A stretch of DNA of 64,000 nucleotides, taken from an uncultured Sutterella sp. GTDB taxonomy: Bacteria > Pseudomonadota > Gammaproteobacteria > Burkholderiales > Burkholderiaceae_F. Positions 1 through 7,670 of the stretch are shown here, piece by piece. The stretch spans positions 1 to 64,000 of the forward strand of contig UQOW01000008.1 of the NCBI GenBank assembly GCA_900542805.1. The letters are read 5' to 3'. The notes under the pieces are model-generated. The model was not told the origin of the DNA. It searched no databases and was given only the letters and a program-made list of their open reading frames with translations. Numbering within the stretch: the stretch's first letter is position 1; every line of letters begins with the position of its first letter. The translations under genes and the position numbers were made by a program.

Positions 1-2201
1 ATTGGACGTGCAACAACATCTATTCGCTTGCCAAGAACATCGTTTACGACGTGGTGCGCAAGTTCGCACAATGTTTTAAGACAAAGAGGTTCCGGTTTTT
101 GTCTCCGAATCGGGAAAAACCGCTTGCCGAAAATCTCGGCGTGTTTGGGCGTGACATCTGGGGGCTAGTGATTTGGCTTTTGGGCGCAATACTCGGAAGT
201 CTTTCGTCGGGGCAAGCAGTTTTCCTATCGGAACATATTCGTGTGGTACTGACGCATACGGCCAATTCGGTTTTTCTTATCGCAGCGGTTATCGGTTTTT
301 TCCTGGCACTCAGAGCTCGTCTTTATCGACGCCACTGGATTTTCTGCCTGTTGGTTTTAGCCGGACTCTTTTTCACGGTTAAGTTCTGGTATAAGGGAGA
401 ATTTGTCTCCATGGCGCGACACGGGGCAACTCTGGTTCTGGCGCTTTTAAGTTTGATTCCTGCTGTCGGCGTATCTGCAGTTTTGCTCAATTTGGTGCAA
501 CGCATTTGTCCGAAAGTCTCAGCGGACAATCTATACGATTTGTCCACGGCCTGGTTGGTGATTTTGATTGCCGGTTATTTGCCGATTCACGCTTTCAACA
601 CAGCCCCGGAAACGTTTAGTGCCCTGCCGGTGATTCTGGCGCACTTACTACTCTTACTCGGCGTCCTTTTGGGACTTTTCTGGCTCCTAGGGAAGGTTTT
701 TGCCTTTTTCAGAATCCGCAAGGCGATGGCACTTCTTTTTGTGGCGGTCAGTCTTTACTTAACGGTGTATGCATTCCTTCTTCCTTTGGATGCAGGAACA
801 ATTGACGGATTTCAACTCTCTAAGCCGACGGCGCTTTTCCGAGGCGTTAATCTAGCTGTTGATTGTGCTGTTTTCCTTCTTTGGGGCATCCTTCTGATTT
901 GGATTTTTAGGAAAGGCTATGTATCGGTTTTAAAGACGGTCTTTACGTTTTGCATTGTGATGGCGTTCGGTGCATCGCTTTTCGAACTGTGGGGGACAAA
1001 ATCGCAGTGGGATGTGCCGAGTGATTCCGTAAAAGAAGCACAAGCCCCGGCTTGGAACGATCGATTCCTCGGATTTAGCAAAACCGGTCACAATACCGTT
1101 GTATTGATTTTGGATATGTTTTCGGGATTTCATGTTCAAACGATTTTTGAGAATAATCCGGATATCGCCCTGGCTTGGAAAGATGCAACATGGTATGCCG
1201 ATTGTCTGGCTACCGGTCCTACGACGCAGGCGAGTCTTGCTTCGATTATTTGCGGGAAGGCCTGCACGCCGAAAGTTCTCAATGAGAAGCCCGATGAGAG
1301 CTTGATTACTAAAATCAATCGCTCGTATGCCGACGTGGCAAACCGCTTAGGAAGCAATGTCGACGTGACAATCAATGAGCGCAATTGGCTCGAGCCGCAA
1401 CTTGTGGCTGAGTACGCCGAGAATAATCCCCTGACACTTCGCCATATGCCGCTTTTTTATTTGTCGTACTACATGGCAAAGCGCGGTATGAAGCATGAGG
1501 CAACAAGCGGCGAAGGGTTCCTTGTGAGCGTCAGCCTTTTCTCGTCTGTCCCGTGGTCACTGAAAAACTATATTTATAACGGCGGTAGTTGGGTCGGTTC
1601 TACACAAGGACACAATGCTTCTCTTGCGACGGGAAGACTGCGCGACTGGGCTTTCCTGGAGTCATTTCCAGAACTGGCGAACGCTGATGCTCAAAAGAGC
1701 ACATTTAAGGTCATTTATTCGGAACTGACGCACTGGCCGTGGTTTATGAAACCGGGCAGTTGCGATATTTGTGCCAAAGGGTATCCCCTTACCGACGGGC
1801 AAAGAATTAATCCCGGGCATTTGCAGACAGAAACTTGTGCTCTGCACTCTGTCGGCAAGTGGTTTGCCTGGATGAAGAAAAACGGCGTGTATGACAATAC
1901 AACCGTTATCCTAGCGAGCGATCACGGGCATGGTGTCGGTCGTAAAAGTGCCTTGTTGCTCGTTAAGCCTGCCGGTAGTCACCAAACATCCGTTCGCGTT
2001 AATCGGGCGCCGGTGGAACTCGCTGACGTTGCGGAAATGATTTTCGGTCGATATCCGAAAGAGGACCCCACACGTGAAAGAACGTTTTGCACGGTCGGCG
2101 CTCGTATGGCAACAACATTCCGCGATGTCAAGACGTATCGCGTCAAGGGCCCTGTTATGGACCCCGAAAGTTGGCCGAACGGACGAGCTTACGGCGAATA
2201 A
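1..2201 (+). CDS. Membrane-anchored sulfatase/phosphoethanolamine-transferase-like protein, 5' partial
   Basis: The reading frame (first full codon at base 3) is open to the left edge, so the gene probably begins outside the window; the first in-window start codon is a GTG at 51 with no visible ribosome binding site. The N-terminal half is a string of about seven to eight hydrophobic segments. The C-terminal half reads as an alkaline-phosphatase/sulfatase-fold domain: a metal-ligand Asp in the strand VVLILDMFSG, a TTQAS segment at the place of the usual nucleophilic Thr/Ser, and the late metal motif SDHGHG. Known relatives transfer phosphoethanolamine or phosphoglycerol to surface glycans or lipid A in the periplasm. 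The substrate cannot be told from sequence, so envelope modification is an inference. It converges on the AIM24-family gene with a 10-base gap. Confidence 0.7.
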   Translation, partial: WTCNNIYSLAKNIVYDVVRKFAQCFKTKRFRFLSPNREKPLAENLGVFGRDIWGLVIWLLGAILGSLSSGQAVFLSEHIRVVLTHTANSVFLIAAVIGFFLALRARLYRRHWIFCLLVLAGLFFTVKFWYKGEFVSMARHGATLVLALLSLIPAVGVSAVLLNLVQRICPKVSADNLYDLSTAWLVILIAGYLPIHAFNTAPETFSALPVILAHLLLLLGVLLGLFWLLGKVFAFFRIRKAMALLFVAVSLYLTVYAFLLPLDAGTIDGFQLSKPTALFRGVNLAVDCAVFLLWGILLIWIFRKGYVSVLKTVFTFCIVMAFGASLFELWGTKSQWDVPSDSVKEAQAPAWNDRFLGFSKTGHNTVVLILDMFSGFHVQTIFENNPDIALAWKDATWYADCLATGPTTQASLASIICGKACTPKVLNEKPDESLITKINRSYADVANRLGSNVDVTINERNWLEPQLVAEYAENNPLTLRHMPLFYLSYYMAKRGMKHEATSGEGFLVSVSLFSSVPWSLKNYIYNGGSWVGSTQGHNASLATGRLRDWAFLESFPELANADAQKSTFKVIYSELTHWPWFMKPGSCDICAKGYPLTDGQRINPGHLQTETCALHSVGKWFAWMKKNGVYDNTTVILASDHGHGVGRKSALLLVKPAGSHQTSVRVNRAPVELADVAEMIFGRYPKEDPTRERTFCTVGARMATTFRDVKTYRVKGPVMDPESWPNGRAYGE

Positions 2202-2211
2202 GAGGGGCTTT

Positions 2212-2928
2212 TTAGCGGTTTTTCGCGGCCTTCTCTTGCGGAAGGTTTCCGGCAACCCAGTCGAGAAAACCGCCGCGATTTCGAGAGCAGACAAGGACCG
2301 TTCCCGTCCCTGTAAACGTCAGAACGAGGCCTTCACCCGTGACGGCCCCTTCGATGAGTTTTCCGAAAAACCCCCGATGCGCCGTGTTAATCGTCAGGTC
2401 ATAATTTAAAGACGCATCCCAGGCTACGACGTGTCCGTTATCGACGATAAGGGGTTTGTCGGGGGTAATCGTGAGGACGCGAATCGAGCCGAACCCGGAG
2501 ACGGCTAATGTGCCGCATCCCGTGGCTTTCATAACAAAAAGACCGCCCGAGCGTGCAAAAAGAGCTTTGCCGAGACCTTGCGATTTAATTTCAAGTGTCA
2601 CGCCCTCGGTGCTTGCCAAATAGGCGCCGTCCGAGAGCATATAGGTCCGAGTCCCGACATCAAGGAGTTTGACGTCCCCGGGGATGGTCGGTGCAAGAAG
2701 CACCGTGCCCGGCCCTTCTTTGGCTTCAAAGCGCTCCTGAAAGAAATTCTCATCGTTAAAGAGCTTGCGCCCGATTGAACCTAAAATGCCGCCGCGCGCC
2801 ACTCCTGTGAGCGTTAAGGATTTGTCCATGGCCACCATGGCATTGTTTTCGGCAAAAAGGACGTCACCCCTTTGCATCTGAACGGTAAGGAGCGGATCGA
2901 CGCCGCCTGTGATTTCAAAGGTACTCAT
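2212..2928 (-). CDS. AIM24 family protein
   Basis: A 238-residue protein rich in glycine and beta-strand patterns, matching the AIM24 family (named for a yeast mitochondrial protein). Members form a beta-rich fold and their biochemical role in bacteria is not established. There is no signal peptide or membrane segment, so it is probably cytoplasmic. The ATG at 2928 begins MSTFEITGG, a typical family start. It lies 10 bases after the stop of the upstream DUF192 gene on the same strand, so the two are probably co-transcribed. Near the C-terminus a run reading GTGTVLVCSRNRGGFLDW resembles the conserved end of the family. Family assignment is fairly secure; function is unknown. Confidence 0.75.
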   Translation of the reverse strand: MSTFEITGGVDPLLTVQMQRGDVLFAENNAMVAMDKSLTLTGVARGGILGSIGRKLFNDENFFQERFEAKEGPGTVLLAPTIPGDVKLLDVGTRTYMLSDGAYLASTEGVTLEIKSQGLGKALFARSGGLFVMKATGCGTLAVSGFGSIRVLTITPDKPLIVDNGHVVAWDASLNYDLTINTAHRGFFGKLIEGAVTGEGLVLTFTGTGTVLVCSRNRGGFLDWVAGNLPQEKAAKNR

Positions 2929-2938
2929 GGCGTTTCTC

Positions 2939-3475
2939 TTATCGATGCCTCGAAGGCTTAGGGTTTAAAGCGTTTTCGGAGGTAGTTTTCGTTGTATCTA
3001 ATTCCGGAAAGTACGTCCCTGGTCCGATGCGAAGCCGTTGCAAAGTGCCTTGCGGAAGTTCAATGGCAACGTACACCAAGCCGTACGAGTGATGGAGCGT
3101 TAAGGAATTGGCGCGCATCGTGTCGGTGTGAAAAACAACACCGGTCGTATCGACAAACGCGATATCCAGATTAATCAAGGTGTTTTTCATCCAAAATCCC
3201 ACCGATTCCGGGGGATTGAAGAAAAACGCCATGCCGGTGTTTTCTCTGAGCGTGCACCGCCCCATCAGACCCCGCTCACGCTCGGCTTCGGTGCGTGCGA
3301 CTTCAAGTTCCAGCGTTTGATCTCTGATACGAAGAGAAAGAGTATCCATAGCTGTAACCGCCAAAGAGCAAAAAAGTAAGGCAACTGCCAAAAGAGTTTT
3401 TCGAGTGCACGAAGAAACTTCAAACAAAAACGCCCTCGCGGTTTTCCGGCAAGGGCGTTTGACTGACACCGTCAA
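2939..3475 (-). CDS. DUF192 domain protein, exported
   Basis: The region after the N-terminal 45 residues matches DUF192: it contains RERGLMGRC, GMAFFF and the hallmark FWMKNTLINLDIAFVD. The family is small, widespread and of unknown function, usually secreted or periplasmic. The N-terminus contains a positively charged stretch followed by a hydrophobic segment (TLLAVALLFCSLAVTA), which fits a signal peptide. The start is doubtful: the longest frame begins at 3475, but the intrinsic terminator of the cold-shock gene lies inside these first codons (3426-3460). A TTG at 3427, just after an AGGG and the terminator stem, would give a shorter and more typical signal peptide. Likely in an operon with the AIM24-family gene downstream. 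Confidence 0.75.
   Translation of the reverse strand: MTVSVKRPCRKTARAFLFEVSSCTRKTLLAVALLFCSLAVTAMDTLSLRIRDQTLELEVARTEAERERGLMGRCTLRENTGMAFFFNPPESVGFWMKNTLINLDIAFVDTTGVVFHTDTMRANSLTLHHSYGLVYVAIELPQGTLQRLRIGPGTYFPELDTTKTTSENALNPKPSRHR
3426..3460 (-). terminator. Intrinsic terminator of the cold-shock gene
   Basis: On the minus strand a 9-base stem (AAACGCCCT pairing with AGGGCGTTT, arms at 3452-3460 and 3428-3436) is followed by a run of five T. It lies 19 bases after the csp stop codon. The stem overlaps the 5' end of the longest DUF192 frame, which argues that DUF192 starts further downstream. Confidence 0.7.
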
Positions 3476-3478
3476 GAA

Positions 3479-3685
3479 TCACTTTTCGGGTTTGATGTGG
3501 GCAGCTTGCTTACCCTTGGGGCCGGTCACGACTTCAAAGGTCACCTTCTGGCCTTCTTTCAGGGTCTTGAAACCGTCGATTTCGATGGCCGAGAAGTGGG
3601 CGAACAAATCTTCACCACCTTCGTCCGGTGTAATAAATCCGAATCCTTTGGCGTCGTTAAACCATTTGACAATACCGCTTGCCAT
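3479..3685 (-). CDS. Cold-shock protein (CspA family)
   Basis: A 68-residue single cold-shock domain protein, the usual length of the family. It carries both nucleic-acid-binding motifs, RNP1 as KGFGFI and RNP2 as LFAHFS, and the standard opening GIVKWFN. Such proteins bind single-stranded RNA/DNA and act as RNA chaperones or antiterminators in the cytoplasm. The ATG is preceded by AGGAG at good spacing. Downstream is a strong terminator, so it is at least partly a monocistronic transcript. Which paralogue it is (cold-induced or constitutive) cannot be told. A long 5' leader, common in this family, is possible in the 600-base gap upstream. Confidence 0.93.
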   Translation of the reverse strand: MASGIVKWFNDAKGFGFITPDEGGEDLFAHFSAIEIDGFKTLKEGQKVTFEVVTGPKGKQAAHIKPEK

Positions 3686-3999
3686 GTTTTTCTCCTAATA
3701 TCCTCCACTTGTAGACCTACCGCGAATCAACGTGCCCGCTTTGCAAAAAGAAGGTCTCAAGCCCGGTTTGCGCAAAAAAAGGATATATCAAGCGCGCAAC
3801 CGTCGGCGTCGTAAGCGAGAGGGTACGGAGTCATCAGGAGCGTCCCACCACATCAAGCCACTTCACCCCATCGGCACATTACCACCTTGCAACGCAAATA
3901 AGCAATTCCAACTAGACTGGATTTATGGGGTTATTAGGGGAAACCCTGTGTTTTTGCGCCAAAGACTCCCCGAAAAGGGGCTCCTTCGCACGTAAAAAG

Positions 4000-4029
4000 T
4001 TGGAGGAAATCGTCATTTTGCTGTAGTAT
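4000..4029 (+). promoter_or_regulatory. Candidate rplM-rpsI promoter
   Basis: TTGGAG (4000-4005) and TAGTAT (4024-4029) are separated by 18 bases, a fair sigma-70 match. Transcription from here would give a leader of about 255 bases before rplM, containing the inverted repeat at 4061-4094. Based on consensus matching only. Confidence 0.4.
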
Positions 4030-4060
4030 GACGCCCTCATTGGCAAAAATCTGGGTCGTG

Positions 4061-4094
4061 CTTTTAATCCCCCCGTTTTCCACTGGATTAAAAG
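4061..4094 (+). promoter_or_regulatory. Stem-loop in the rplM leader
   Basis: Perfect 10-base inverted repeat: CTTTTAATCC at 4061-4070 and GGATTAAAAG at 4085-4094 with a 14-base loop. It sits in the presumed untranslated leader of the L13-S9 operon. Ribosomal protein operons are often controlled by leader RNA structures that bind one of their own products, so a regulatory role is plausible but inferred. Confidence 0.45.
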
Positions 4095-4289
4095 GATTTT
4101 TAAGGAGTTCGGTTTTTGCAGAATGTGAATACGCGGCGAGGGCTTTTCTTCGTCCGCTTTTTCGTGACCAGGTTTTAAAGCATTGAACAGACGGTGTAGC
4201 GGTTTTTTCCTGTTGCTACGCAGCCAAAGCAAAAGCGCCATCTTTTGTGAGTTTGATCTTTTTACCGCATTCGTTTAGGTGAATTACAA

Positions 4290-4718
4290 ATGAAGACTTT
4301 CTCTGCCAAGCCGCTTGAAGTCAAGCGCGACTGGTATGTGGTCGATGCCGCCGACAAGATTCTCGGCCGTCTGGCCAGCGAGATTGCCTTGCGCTTGCGT
4401 GGCAAGCACAAGCCGGAATACACGCCGCATGTCGATACGGGCGACTACATCATCGTCATTAATGCCGAGAAGTTGCGTCTTTCCAGTGAAAAGGCCGGAA
4501 AAAAGACCTACTACCGTCACACCGGTTACCCGGGCGGCGTTCGTGAAACGACCTTTGCTCAGATGCAGGAAAAGCATCCGGGCCGTGCCCTTGAAATCGC
4601 CGTGCGCGGTATGCTCCCGAAGGGACCGCTCGGCTATGCGATGATTAAGAAGTTGAAGATTTATGCCTCCTCCGAGCATCCGCACACTGCGCAGGCTCCC
4701 AAGGCTCTTGACATTTAA
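4290..4718 (+). CDS. rplM: 50S ribosomal protein L13
   Basis: A 142-residue protein of standard bacterial L13 length. It opens MKTFSAKP and carries the family signatures WYVVDAADKILGRLAS and the later GMLPKGPLGYAMIKKLKIY. L13 binds 23S rRNA early in 50S assembly. The next gene is rpsI 11 bases downstream, the conserved L13-S9 operon. A start at ATG 4290 fits the family; the spacing to an AGGTG-like site just upstream is acceptable. Expression is probably set by the leader structure upstream and by growth rate. Confidence 0.97.
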   Translation: MKTFSAKPLEVKRDWYVVDAADKILGRLASEIALRLRGKHKPEYTPHVDTGDYIIVINAEKLRLSSEKAGKKTYYRHTGYPGGVRETTFAQMQEKHPGRALEIAVRGMLPKGPLGYAMIKKLKIYASSEHPHTAQAPKALDI

Positions 4719-4729
4719 GAGGAATACAG

Positions 4730-5122
4730 ATGATCGGTAACTACAACTATGGCACCGGCCGTCGCAAGAGCTCGGTTGCACGTGTTTTTATCAAGCGCGG
4801 AACGGGCAAGATTACGATTAACGGTCGTGCCCTCGATGATTTTTTCAAGCGTGAAACAGGTCGTATGATTGTCATGCAGCCCCTGCAGGTCACGGACAAT
4901 GTCGAGACGTTTGACATCATGGTCAACGTCGCAGGCGGCGGTGAGTCCGGTCAGGCCGGTGCCGTTCGTCACGGCATTACGCGGGCCCTTATTGATTACG
5001 ACGCGGCGTTAAAGCCGACGTTAAGTCAGGCCGGACTTGTCACGCGCGATGCCCGTGAGGTCGAACGTAAGAAAGTGGGCCTTCATAAGGCTCGTCGCGC
5101 CAAGCAATTCAGTAAGCGTTAA
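4730..5122 (+). CDS. rpsI: 30S ribosomal protein S9
   Basis: A 130-residue protein with the S9 hallmarks: YGTGRRKSSVARVF near the start, GGGESGQAGAVRHGI in the middle, and the basic tail KKVGLHKARRAKQFSKR, whose C-terminus reaches into the ribosomal P site to touch tRNA. Length and ends match the family. RBS AGAGGA precedes the ATG. It follows rplM in the conserved operon. A gap with an inverted repeat separates it from yajC, so transcription may end there. Confidence 0.97.
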   Translation: MIGNYNYGTGRRKSSVARVFIKRGTGKITINGRALDDFFKRETGRMIVMQPLQVTDNVETFDIMVNVAGGGESGQAGAVRHGITRALIDYDAALKPTLSQAGLVTRDAREVERKKVGLHKARRAKQFSKR

Positions 5123-5143
5123 GCGCTTTTCTGGCTTGTGCCG

Positions 5144-5174
5144 TTTCGCCATTCGGGGATTCCGGGTGGCGAAA
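5144..5174 (+). terminator. Weak stem-loop after rpsI
   Basis: TTTCGCCA (5144-5151) and TGGCGAAA (5167-5174) form a perfect 8-base inverted repeat with a 15-base loop about 20 bases after the rpsI stop. The T-run after it is short (ATTTGT), so it may be an inefficient terminator or an mRNA 3'-end stabiliser. Confidence 0.45.
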
Positions 5175-5303
5175 TTTGTATGGGGTTCGCCTATCATTTT
5201 TTCGCGTCTACCAATACGGTGCAATTGCCCATATACTTACGTTCGAAATTAGGAATTCTGCGTTTTTTGCAGTGTTTACTTTTTATCTATAAAGAGGACT
5301 ATT

Positions 5304-5642
5304 GTGTTTTTCATCTCTGACGCTTACGCCCAGGCTGTCGGCGGCGGCATGACCGAATTGGCCATGCAGATTGTTCCGCTTCTTTTGATTTTCGTCGTGT
5401 TCTGGTTCTTTTTGATTCGACCGCAGCAAAAGCGCCAAAAGGAACACATCAAGCTTTGCCAGTCGCTCGGTAAGGGGGACGAGATTTTGACGCTCGGGGG
5501 CCTTGCCGGTCGCATCGTGAGCTTGGACGATTCGTACATTGTGATTGAAATCAGTCGCGTGGACGACAAGCCCGTCACGATTACGATGCAACGCGGATCG
5601 GTGCAGACCGTTTTGCCGCGCGGCACCATTAAGTCAATCTAA
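5304..5642 (+). CDS. yajC: Preprotein translocase accessory subunit YajC
   Basis: A 112-residue single-span membrane protein. The hydrophobic segment (about residues 14-36) is followed by the family signature FLIRPQQKRQKEH, then a small soluble domain with GDEILTLGGLAGRI. YajC associates with SecDF at the Sec translocon. A GTG start with RBS AGAGGA is inferred. secD and secF follow, as in most proteobacteria. A strong hairpin with a T-rich tail lies between yajC and secD. Confidence 0.93.
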   Translation: MFFISDAYAQAVGGGMTELAMQIVPLLLIFVVFWFFLIRPQQKRQKEHIKLCQSLGKGDEILTLGGLAGRIVSLDDSYIVIEISRVDDKPVTITMQRGSVQTVLPRGTIKSI

Positions 5643-5658
5643 GGGACGCTCTGTCAAG

Positions 5659-5702
5659 CGAAAGGGCGCGCAAGAAGTTGCCGCGCCTTTTCGTCTTTTC
5701 TT
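5659..5702 (+). terminator. Terminator/attenuator-like hairpin between yajC and secD
   Basis: CGAAAGGGCGCG (5659-5670) can pair with CGCGCCTTTTCG (5682-5693) in a 12-base stem with one G-U pair and an 11-base loop, followed by a T-rich tail (TCTTTTCTTTG). This has the form of an intrinsic terminator inside an operon that is usually co-transcribed. It could lower secDF expression relative to yajC; this is inference. Confidence 0.55.
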
Positions 5703-5750
5703 TGATGGTCTTTTTCGGGTGCCTCTCGCTCGCTTTTTCTGGGGTTTTTC

Positions 5751-7658
5751 ATGAACCGATACCCGCTTTGGAAATACATCCTCATTGCCGTTGTGCTGAT
5801 TGTCGGCTTGGTGTACACGCTACCGAACTTTTACGGCGAATCGCCGGCCGTTCAAGTCAGTTCCGCCAAATCCACCGTCAAACTTGACGAACGCGTGTTA
5901 ACACGTGTGGAAAAGGCCTTGGATGAGGCCAAATTAAAGCCGAACGGCATTTTCTACGAACAAGGGGCCCAGCAAAACACCGTTCGTGTGCGCTTTGACC
6001 CGACACAGGCCGAAGAGCAGCTTTTAGCGCGGGAAGTAATTGAGAAGGCTTTAAACCCGGATAAAACCGATCCGAGTTTTATTGTGGCTCCCAACCTGGT
6101 GCCCAATACTCCCAAGTGGCTACTCAGTATCAACGCGCTTCCGATGTACTTGGGCTTGGACCTTCGCGGCGGCGTGCATTTTTTGCTACAGGTCGATATG
6201 CATTCGGCGATTTTAAAGCGCGCTGAATCGACGGCGGCCGATCTTCGCACGCAGTTTCGTGAAAAGCGCATTCGTCATGCGGGCATTTCGCGCACCGGAA
6301 CACAAATTGAAATTGCGTTTAATTCCGAAGACGACCGGGCGCGGGCTTTGGATTTAATGCGCACGACGCAGCCGGATTTGACCTTTAAACCCACGGACGT
6401 AGGCGGCAGAATTTTGATTTCTGCCGAGCTCTCGCAACGGGCGATTAAGAACGTTCAGGACTACTCCTTAAAGCAAAACATTTCGACCTTACACAATCGT
6501 ATTAACGAACTCGGTGTCGCAGAACCCGTGATTGCGCAGCAGGGGGCCGACCGCATTGTGGTGCAGCTACCCGGTGTGCAGGATACGGCCAAAGCCAAGG
6601 ACATTCTCGGACGCACGGCAACGCTCGAAGTGCGCATGGTCGATGATTCGCCCGAAGCGTATGCGCAGCTTGCGCAAGGCAATGTTCCCTTCGGTGACGA
6701 GCGGTATTTTGACCGAGAAGGAAATGCCGTTCTCGTCAAACGCCGTGTGGTGTTAACCGGTGAAAATTTAAACGATGCGCAGCCCGGGTTTGATCAGCAA
6801 ACCCAAGAGCCGACCGTGAATCTGTCGCTCGATAATAAGGGCGCACGCATCTTCAAAGACGTCACGCGGGCCAACGTGGGCAAGCGCATGGCTATTATCC
6901 TGTTTGAAAAGGGTAAGGGCGAGGTTGTGACCGCCCCCGTGATTCGTCAAGAAATCGGCGGCGGTCGCGTGCAGATTTCTGGGCGCATGACGACAGTTGA
7001 GGCCACCGATACGGCTTTGTTGCTTCGTGCCGGGTCACTTGCTGCTCCCATGGAAATTGTCGAAGAACGCCTGATCGGTCCGAGCTTAGGTGCCGATAAC
7101 ATTCAAGCAGGCTTTAAGTCGACCTTGTACGGCTTTGCCATCGTGGCCATCTTCATGATGGTGTACTACTCGGTTTTCGGCGTCGTTTCCGCTACGTGCC
7201 TACTTTGTAACGTGATGTGCTTGGTGGCTCTGCTTTCGATGCTGCAGGCCACGCTCACGCTTCCGGGCATCGCGGCTATTGCGTTAACGCTCGGCATGGC
7301 CGTGGACTCGAACGTTCTCATTAACGAACGCGTCCGTGAAGAGCTCCGTGAGGGACGATCGCCGCAGCTAGCCATCAGCGAAGGGTATGACGCGGCTTTC
7401 AATACCATTATCGACTCGAACCTCACGAGTTTAATTGCCGGCGTGGCGCTTTTAATTTTCGGTTCGGGTCCGGTGCGCGGCTTTGCAGTCGTTCACTGCA
7501 TCGGGATTACGACGTCCATCTTTACGTCGGTGACGGTTTCTCGGTCACTCATTAACCTGATTTACGGGCGCGTCAAGAAACTCTCGCACATTCGCGTCGG
7601 TCAGGCTTGGGATCCGCACGGCAAGGACCGTACGGCCAAGCACTACATGAAAGAGTAA
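5751..7658 (+). CDS. secD: Protein translocase subunit SecD
   Basis: A 635-residue membrane protein of normal proteobacterial length. The N-terminus MNRYPLWKYI runs into the first transmembrane segment. The large periplasmic region includes LGLDLRGGVHFLLQVD, the D1 signature, and a P1 domain with VQLPGVQDTAKAKDILG. The C-terminal third holds five more membrane spans with GMAVDSNVLINERVREELREG, a conserved Asp-containing motif tied to proton-driven release of translocated chains. It works with SecF, encoded 12 bases downstream, in the inner membrane. The ATG at 5751 is the family start. Confidence 0.97.
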   Translation: MNRYPLWKYILIAVVLIVGLVYTLPNFYGESPAVQVSSAKSTVKLDERVLTRVEKALDEAKLKPNGIFYEQGAQQNTVRVRFDPTQAEEQLLAREVIEKALNPDKTDPSFIVAPNLVPNTPKWLLSINALPMYLGLDLRGGVHFLLQVDMHSAILKRAESTAADLRTQFREKRIRHAGISRTGTQIEIAFNSEDDRARALDLMRTTQPDLTFKPTDVGGRILISAELSQRAIKNVQDYSLKQNISTLHNRINELGVAEPVIAQQGADRIVVQLPGVQDTAKAKDILGRTATLEVRMVDDSPEAYAQLAQGNVPFGDERYFDREGNAVLVKRRVVLTGENLNDAQPGFDQQTQEPTVNLSLDNKGARIFKDVTRANVGKRMAIILFEKGKGEVVTAPVIRQEIGGGRVQISGRMTTVEATDTALLLRAGSLAAPMEIVEERLIGPSLGADNIQAGFKSTLYGFAIVAIFMMVYYSVFGVVSATCLLCNVMCLVALLSMLQATLTLPGIAAIALTLGMAVDSNVLINERVREELREGRSPQLAISEGYDAAFNTIIDSNLTSLIAGVALLIFGSGPVRGFAVVHCIGITTSIFTSVTVSRSLINLIYGRVKKLSHIRVGQAWDPHGKDRTAKHYMKE

Positions 7659-7670
7659 GAGGGGACAATC

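Larger units (their letters stand above)
3686..4289. other. Divergent intergenic region between csp and rplM
   Basis: This 604-base gap separates the minus-strand cold-shock gene from rplM. The left half should hold the csp promoter and leader; I see no confident promoter there. A short hairpin with arms CCCC/GGGG around GAAAA lies at 3968-3980. The right half holds a promoter-like pair and an inverted repeat, listed separately. The open frames in it have no recognisable protein character. Confidence 0.5.

Noticed and set aside
3912..4241. 109-residue minus-strand frame between csp and rplM
   Set aside because: No recognisable motif, and it overlaps the presumed rplM promoter and leader.
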